This document shows positions 7,170 to 11,452 of a stretch of 11,452 nt of DNA, one piece after another. The position numbers and the translations under genes are program-made. A model generated the notes under the pieces. That model searched no databases. It saw nothing but the letters and a program-made list of their open reading frames with translations, and had not been told where the DNA came from. This DNA is from Chthoniobacterales bacterium (GTDB lineage: Bacteria > Verrucomicrobiota > Verrucomicrobiia > Chthoniobacterales > UBA10450): NCBI GenBank assembly GCA_013694945.1, contig JACDBM010000379.1:1-11452 (forward strand), in the 5' to 3' direction. Numbering within the stretch: the first letter of the stretch is position 1; each line of letters begins with the position of its first letter.

Positions 7170-7889
7170 ATGGCCAGCAGCAAGATTGATGACTCGTCTC
7201 CCGGTTCGGCACCAGGACGGGCGGACGGTCAATCTCGTCCCGCTCACGCCAGCTCCATTCTCGATCTGCGCCAGCTCCTGGCGGAGCGTTTTCCGCAGCC
7301 GCCCACGACGGCACAAGCTCGCCTCTCGACTGGCGTGCCGACTCTGGATGCAGCGACGAACGGCGGATTGCCGAAAGGCGCGATTACCGAGTTGACGAGC
7401 CCCCAGCTCAGCGCCGGCAGCGCGCTCTTGATTCACCGATTGCTGCAAGCCGCGCATCAGGAACGCTACTTCCTTGCCTTAATTGACGGCCGCGATTCCT
7501 TCGATCCGGAGCCACTTGGAAACGCGCGTCTGCGCCATTTGCTTTGGGTGCGTTGCACCAAGACAATCGACACCGTGAAAGCAGCCGACCTGCTTTTGCG
7601 CGACGGTAATTTTCCGCTCGTAGTGCTCGATCTGGTTCTCAATGCAGCTGAGGAGCTTCGGAAAATTCCGCAGACGAGCTGGTATCGCCTTCAGCGCCTG
7701 GTCGAGCCGGCACCGACCGTTTTCCTGGTTCTCACCCGGCGCAGCCTTATCAGCAGTGCGCAATTGAAGGTGGCGCTCGAAAACAGCTGGCACTTGGAAG
7801 ACCTCCAGCGCGACCACAATTTTTTACGGCTGAAATTTCGCCTCCAACGCGTGCACGGCGGCCGCGGGGAAATGGCCGGAGCGGGCTGA
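7170..7889 (+). CDS. imuA: ImuA, RecA-like mutasome accessory protein
   Basis: A 239-residue RecA-related protein of the ImuA type, which works with ImuB and the polymerase DnaE2 in damage-induced mutagenic translesion synthesis. It begins with a variable hydrophilic region (1-30), then LRQLLAERFPQ and the RecA-like entry TGVPTLDAATNGGLPKGAITEL (residues 54-75). The Walker A position (about 76-87, TSPQLSAGSALL) lacks the GKT/S lysine, so ATP hydrolysis in the RecA manner is doubtful. FLALIDGRDSFDP (101-113), HLLWVRC (123-129), LVVLDL (150-155, Walker B position) and WYRLQRLVEP (171-180) are the motifs I recognise from verrucomicrobial ImuA proteins. The start is ATG 7170, out of frame with an earlier ATG at 7154 that gives only a short ORF. 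A perfect SOS box lies upstream and the stop is fused to the imuB start (TGATG), so expression should be damage-inducible and coupled to imuB. Confidence 0.85.
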   Translation: MASSKIDDSSPGSAPGRADGQSRPAHASSILDLRQLLAERFPQPPTTAQARLSTGVPTLDAATNGGLPKGAITELTSPQLSAGSALLIHRLLQAAHQERYFLALIDGRDSFDPEPLGNARLRHLLWVRCTKTIDTVKAADLLLRDGNFPLVVLDLVLNAAEELRKIPQTSWYRLQRLVEPAPTVFLVLTRRSLISSAQLKVALENSWHLEDLQRDHNFLRLKFRLQRVHGGRGEMAGAG

Positions 7890-8407
7890 TGTTTGCGACG
7901 ATTTATCTCCCTGATTTTTATCTCCAGGCCGCCTTGCGACATCAGCCGGAGAACGCTGGGCCGGTCGCTTTGATCGACGATCAGGAAACGAAAGCCGTCA
8001 TCATTCAACTTAATCAAGCCGCGGAAAAGGTGGGCGTTCGCTGCGGCATGACTCCGAGCCAGGGCGTAGCGCGGTCTTTGAAGCTCGTGGTAAAAACACG
8101 CACGCGCGTGCAGGAACGACTGCTCGACCAGTTGCTGCTGCAATTTAGCTCTACGCTCGCGCCCTATGTGGAGGCGACTGCGCCCGGCGTTTGCACGGTG
8201 CAATTTACCGATGTGCGAAATCTCGGGCCAAAAGTCGAGCGCGTGATCGATCAACTGCGAGAGACGAAAATCACCGCGCGCGCCGGGATTGGGCCAACAC
8301 CAGATACCAGCCTGCTGGCCGCGCATCTCGCCAGACCGGTTCTGCAAGTGGGCGACACCAAAACCTTTCTCGCCTCGCTGCCAATTGAGACGCTGGCGGT
8401 GAACTAG
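7889..8407 (+). CDS. imuB: Truncated ImuB (catalytically inactive Y-family polymerase-like protein)
   Basis: A 172-residue protein matching only the N-terminal palm/fingers part of ImuB. It starts MFATIYLPDFYLQAALR, then has VALIDDQETKAVIIQLNQAA (26-45), GVRCGMTPSQGVARS (49-63), VEATAPGVCTVQFTD (94-108) and GIGPTPDTSLLAAHLARP (133-150). It ends FLASLPIETLAVN at the point where full proteins continue into the helix-hairpin-helix thumb. The active-site acidic residues of true Y-family polymerases are absent at 94-108, as expected for ImuB. Complete ImuB proteins are about 400-500 residues, so the thumb, little finger, beta-clamp-binding motif and C-terminal partner-contact region are missing. 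The TAG stop is within CTAG (8404-8407), which also ends the aquaporin on the opposite strand. No imuB remnant or dnaE2 follows. It may be a 3'-deleted pseudogene with an intact remaining frame, or a minimal ImuB. Confidence 0.8.
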   Translation: MFATIYLPDFYLQAALRHQPENAGPVALIDDQETKAVIIQLNQAAEKVGVRCGMTPSQGVARSLKLVVKTRTRVQERLLDQLLLQFSSTLAPYVEATAPGVCTVQFTDVRNLGPKVERVIDQLRETKITARAGIGPTPDTSLLAAHLARPVLQVGDTKTFLASLPIETLAVN

Positions 8408-9074
8408 CGCCGCTCCGCCGGTGCTGTGGCTGGATCTCGCTCGATGAAGCCGCGGTAGACGAATCCTGCCGCTGCTCCGCCCAGCAATGGTCCCAGCCAG
8501 TAGACGTAATGATACTTCCGATATTGCGCGGCGACGGCTGGACCGAAGACTCGCGCCGGGTTCATCGCGGCGCCCGTGAGCGGGCCACCGAAAAGAATAT
8601 CGAGCGTGACGGTAGAACCGATCGCGAGCCCAGCCACGCCGCGGCCACGTTCGTCCACGCCGGTTCCGTGAACGACGAAGACAAGGAAAAACGTCAGGAT
8701 TGCTCCACGAGAATGCCATGTGGCGCCATTCAACGGCGGCGCGAGTTCGGCGTCCCCGCAACCACGACATCGCGGCCAACAGGCCCAAGCAGATGAGCGC
8801 GGGCCGCAGTTCCGCCGAGCAGTTGCGCGATCCAGGAGCGGACCGCGTCCGGCCATGTCATGTGTCCGCCGCAGACGAGACCAAAGGTGACGGCGGGATT
8901 CAGCTGGCCACCGGAAATGTGCATTGTCGCTGAGACAAACGCGGCAATCGTCAGCCCGTGCGCGAGCGCGACGGCGAGGACGTCATGTCCGGCGGTCTTG
9001 ATCGCGCCAATCCCGATGAAGATGAGCGCAAAGGTTCCGATAAATTCCGCGATGCAGGGTCGAAGCTTTGTCAT
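8404..9074 (-). pseudogene. Aquaporin (MIP family) gene disrupted by frameshifts
   Basis: Remains of a six-helix water/glycerol channel. The first half (from ATG 9074) reads MTKLRPCIAEFIGTFALIFI with the first NPA box in HISGGQLNPAVTFGL. The second half, in another frame, has LTFFLVFVVHGTGVD and the second box GAAMNPARVFGPA, then WLGPLLGGAAAGFVYRGF and a stop at 8404. The total of 671 bases is one short of a whole number of codons. A third frame carries the missing helix (ALICLGLLAAMSW, about 8800-8762). A reconstruction restoring one frame needs one extra C removed at 8801-8803, one C added near 8710 and one G added near 8703, which yields HMAF-LVE-AILTFFLVF. All three changes lie in short C or G runs, so base-calling error is possible. 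Both pore boxes remain intact, so any decay is recent. The gene is convergent with imuB and shares its CTAG stop. Confidence 0.85.
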
Positions 9075-9153
9075 GCAGTGATGGAAGCAAAAAGCACCCA
9101 CGACTGACATCGGCGTTGATGCTTCAGGTTCCTCCGTAGACTGCACCTGAGCT

Positions 9154-9250
9154 GTAGCCGGGGGCGTTGACCCCGGCTCCAAAAGGCATCAAACGTCCCC
9201 GGCTCGGACTGCGCCGGTTCATGCCGACCGGGGTCAAGGTCCCCGGCTAC
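9154..9250. repeat. REP-like double hairpin (97-bp inverted-repeat element)
   Basis: The ends GTAGCCGGGG (9154-9163) and CCCCGGCTAC (9241-9250) are perfect 10-base inverted repeats. Each end is also a hairpin: GCCGGGG/CCCCGGC around a 7-base loop (9157-9177) and CCGGGG/CCCCGG around a 7-base loop (9228-9246). A third copy of GTCCCCGGCT lies inside at 9195-9204. This is the layout of paired REP (BIME-like) elements in intergenic DNA. No T-run follows, so it is not a standard intrinsic terminator, though it could stabilise the 3' end of the TPR-gene transcript. No transposase is encoded within it; such elements are usually mobilised in trans. Confidence 0.8.
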
Positions 9251-9268
9251 AACCGGAAGAAAGAGAAC

Positions 9269-11452
9269 TCAGCCGCTCGCAAATTCGGGATATTTCGCGC
9301 GCAGCTGTTCCGTCGCGCGATCGGCTTCCGCCTTTTTTCCCGCTTTCTCATATGCGCCAGCCGCTTTCTGCAATGCCCGCGGCGTAATGGCGGGATCATC
9401 GTAAAGCAGCGCGACGCTCATGAAGGCTTTGCCCGCTTCATCGAAAAATCCGCGTTCCAGCTGCACATCACCCGCCAGCAAACGCGCTTCGGCATTCACT
9501 CGCCCTTCCGGCTGCAATCCCATGATCTCATCCGCGATCTTCTGAGCCTCGTCAGCTTTATGCGCCGCGATCTTAGTCGCCCCCAGCGCGAGCAGCGTCT
9601 TGACCCTCGCCGCGGGATCATTCGAGCTCTGGAGATACTTCTCGTAGGAAGCCTCCGCCGCGGCAAATTTCCCGGACTTCGTCTGCGAGTCGGCCAGATA
9701 AAACCAGAAGTCTGGCTTCACGTTCGTGAGATCGCTGTTTCCCAGCACGGTCAGATATTTCTCGGCGAGGGCGTAGTTCTTCTCGTTGTAATATTCGATC
9801 CCGATCCACTGCAGGATCTCGGCCGGAATTTTCGCATCCGGCGTGGCCGTCAGAAAATTGTTGATTTCCGTCGTAAGAGCGGAGCGGTTCTTCTGGTAGA
9901 AGTAGGCGGAAACAATACGGACCGTCGCCGGTGTGTAGTATTGTTCCTTGTTCAGCTTGCGCGCGGCATCCAGCGCCGGGATTGCTGCTTTGTAGTCCTT
10001 CGCTTCGAATGCTGCCTTGCCGATGTAGTAGTTTGCCTGCGCCGCGGCCGGACTCTTTGGAAATTCCTTCAGCAACTGCTGGAACGCCTCTCTCATTCCC
10101 TTGTCATTCTCCTGCTGACCCATGAGCAGAGCCTTCTGCTGCAGCGCCGCCTCACGTTCCCGTGCCGCCGGAAACTGCGTGAGCAAGGTGTTCAAGTCAC
10201 CTATGGCCGCCTCATAGTCCCTCGTCTCCTGATAAGCTATCGCTCGCTGGGCCAAGGCCGCAGGCGCCTGGGCATGATCGGGGAACGCCTTCAGGAAATA
10301 AGTGAACGCCTCGACAATGCGCGGCGCGCTCTTCATCTGCACGTAACACCAGCCGAGCTTGTAGGCTGATTCCGCCCGGAGTTTTGGGGAGAGCTGCGAC
10401 GCGCGCAGAGTTTCATAAACCGGGGCCGCTTGCGCGAAGTTGCCTTGTTTGTAAAACGCCTCCGCTTTCAAGAGCCGCGCCTGGTCTGCGCGTTCCCCCG
10501 CAGGATTCGTCGCGAGGAACCGATCCACCTCGGCCACGAGTCCTTCCGGATGGGAATTGTAGATATTAATCAGGCGCTGATAGCTCGCATCCTTTGCTTC
10601 GTCGCGGTTGGGATATTTCGCGACGATCTGCGCGTAGATCGCCTCCGCTTCTTTCGCATGGCCGAGTTGCCGTTCGCTGTTCGCGGCGAGCAACATCAAC
10701 TCCGGACGGACCTCCTCGGGAATATCTGTCTGGCCTTTCTTATACTCGGCCAGGAGCTGAGTGTACTGCCCACTCGAATACAGGAGCCGCAGCAATCCCG
10801 CTTGAGCGATCCCACGCCAGCGCCCCGCCTCCGGCAGCGTGCGTCCTTTCTGCAGAAGAACAGTCGCCTTCTCCAGCATGGCCTTGTCCGGCTTCGCTTT
10901 CTCGGTTGCTTGCAGATCGACCGCGACCATCGCAGCCCGCACCGTGGCTTCCGCTTTCAACGCCGCTTTGCCCGTCTCGGTGGCAAGCGCTTCGTATTGC
11001 TTCAAGGCCTCGGCTTTTCGACCGCGCCCCAACAGGATCGAGCCGGCCGCGAGACGCGCATCGTCGCGATAAGGATTCGGGTTCTTTGCCTCGACGACCT
11101 GCAGGTAGAGGTTTCCAGCTTCTTCCCTGCGATCGAGATTTTCGAGGCAACGCGCCTCGAAGTAGCGCGCGGAGAGCGCCAGCCCGGCTTCTTTGGATTT
11201 TGCGGCGGAGCGATGAAACAACGTGAGAGCGCTCGCGAAATCTTTTTGATTAAACAGGATTTCAGCGACTCCGTAGGCAGCGGGTCCGGCAAATTCACTC
11301 TCGCCATGCTCATCGAGCACACTCTGAAATGCTGTCCGCGCCGGCGCGCTTTTGTTCAAGGCGCGGTAGCATTCCGCCAGATAGAAGTAAGCGCTCGCGC
11401 GACCTGATGCGCCCGGATATTGACCGAGGAACTTTTCGTATTCAGGGATCGC
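9269..11452 (-). CDS. Large tetratricopeptide-repeat (TPR) protein, N-terminus beyond window
   Basis: The frame is open from the right edge to the TGA at 9269, giving 727 visible residues with no start. A TTG at 11359 is in frame, but TPR sequence continues upstream of it (AIPEYEKFLGQYPG, then SAYFYLAECYRALN), so it is not the true start. Almost the whole protein is built of helical repeats of about 34-37 residues with the A-Y-x-L-G-x-x-x-Y/F and final fP/YP spacing of TPRs. Examples are EAEAIYAQIVAKYPNRDEAK, AAAQANYYIGKAAFEAKDYK and NEKNYALAEKYLTVLG. Units ending in FP or YP resemble those of BamD, YbgF/CpoB and Wzy-linked TPR proteins, which act as envelope scaffolds. No catalytic domain, membrane segment or signal peptide is visible, but the N-terminus is missing. 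It probably mediates protein-protein contacts, perhaps in the periplasm; the partner is unknown. It ends just before the REP-like element. Confidence 0.85.
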   Translation of the reverse strand, partial: AIPEYEKFLGQYPGASGRASAYFYLAECYRALNKSAPARTAFQSVLDEHGESEFAGPAAYGVAEILFNQKDFASALTLFHRSAAKSKEAGLALSARYFEARCLENLDRREEAGNLYLQVVEAKNPNPYRDDARLAAGSILLGRGRKAEALKQYEALATETGKAALKAEATVRAAMVAVDLQATEKAKPDKAMLEKATVLLQKGRTLPEAGRWRGIAQAGLLRLLYSSGQYTQLLAEYKKGQTDIPEEVRPELMLLAANSERQLGHAKEAEAIYAQIVAKYPNRDEAKDASYQRLINIYNSHPEGLVAEVDRFLATNPAGERADQARLLKAEAFYKQGNFAQAAPVYETLRASQLSPKLRAESAYKLGWCYVQMKSAPRIVEAFTYFLKAFPDHAQAPAALAQRAIAYQETRDYEAAIGDLNTLLTQFPAAREREAALQQKALLMGQQENDKGMREAFQQLLKEFPKSPAAAQANYYIGKAAFEAKDYKAAIPALDAARKLNKEQYYTPATVRIVSAYFYQKNRSALTTEINNFLTATPDAKIPAEILQWIGIEYYNEKNYALAEKYLTVLGNSDLTNVKPDFWFYLADSQTKSGKFAAAEASYEKYLQSSNDPAARVKTLLALGATKIAAHKADEAQKIADEIMGLQPEGRVNAEARLLAGDVQLERGFFDEAGKAFMSVALLYDDPAITPRALQKAAGAYEKAGKKAEADRATEQLRAKYPEFASG

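Noticed and set aside
7691..8788. 365-codon minus-strand open frame across aquaporin, imuB and imuA
   Set aside because: Only its first residues (GLLAAMSW) are meaningful, as the displaced helix of the frameshifted aquaporin. The rest is antisense to imuB and imuA.
9154..9250. Intrinsic terminator for the TPR gene
   Set aside because: The hairpins are strong but no run of T follows on the minus strand. The paired symmetric layout fits a REP-like element better.
9167..10369. 400-codon plus-strand open frame starting in the REP-like element
   Set aside because: It begins in the repeat and runs antisense to the TPR gene. Its composition is shadow-like and it has no recognisable motif.
10430..11407. 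325-codon plus-strand open frame opposite the TPR gene
   Set aside because: The minus strand encodes clear TPR repeats throughout. The plus-strand translation is Arg/Leu-rich with no domain, as expected for an antisense shadow in GC-rich coding DNA.

Overview
The window looks like a chromosomal segment of a free-living, moderately GC-rich, Gram-negative-type bacterium, most likely from the Verrucomicrobiota (possibly the soil Chthoniobacterales/Spartobacteria side). The reasons are: a LexA gene with two copies of an operator of the form TGTTC-N4-GAACA, which from memory is the motif reported for verrucomicrobial LexA; an ImuA protein of the type I associate with that phylum; an LPS-transport permease, which implies an outer membrane; and a secreted protein with a Thr/Pro/Ser spacer. 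The phylum assignment is inference. No rRNA, tRNA, CRISPR array, transposase or phage gene was seen.

Layout. (1) 1-2594, minus strand: a DinG-type Fe-S DNA helicase, and downstream of it the N-terminal part of a secreted M28 metallopeptidase that runs off the left edge. (2) 2695-6376, plus strand, divergent from the helicase: a tightly packed unit of lptF/G-like permease, a small conserved hypothetical, a DusB-type tRNA-dihydrouridine synthase, an A-type Fe-S carrier (IscA/ErpA) and an HscB-like J-domain co-chaperone. Three of the four junctions are stop/start overlaps and the other is 25 bases. (3) 6455-8407, plus strand: an SOS module. It has one SOS box before lexA, a second perfect box directly after the lexA stop codon, then imuA and a severely shortened imuB coupled by TGATG. 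(4) 8404-9250: an aquaporin gene on the minus strand broken by several indels, then a 97-bp REP-like double hairpin. (5) 9269-11452, minus strand: a very large TPR-repeat protein whose start lies beyond the right edge.

How the parts fit. LexA should repress itself and the ImuA/ImuB mutasome through the two boxes, and DNA damage should release it by cleavage at A84-G85. In complete cassettes ImuB is about 400-500 residues and is usually followed by dnaE2. Here ImuB stops at residue 172, before the thumb, little finger and C-terminal contact regions. Its stop codon lies in a CTAG that is also the stop of the decayed aquaporin. The simplest reading is a rearrangement that removed the 3' part of imuB and anything beyond it and left a degrading accessory block. 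The iscA-hscB pair provides Fe-S cluster delivery, which the Fe-S helicase next door would need, but no regulatory link between them is visible.

I did not find a wholly new multi-gene defence or biosynthetic system. The most informative unusual features are the dual-operator lexA-imuA-truncated-imuB cassette, the decayed aquaporin/REP block next to it, and the conserved hypothetical placed between lptF/G and dus.
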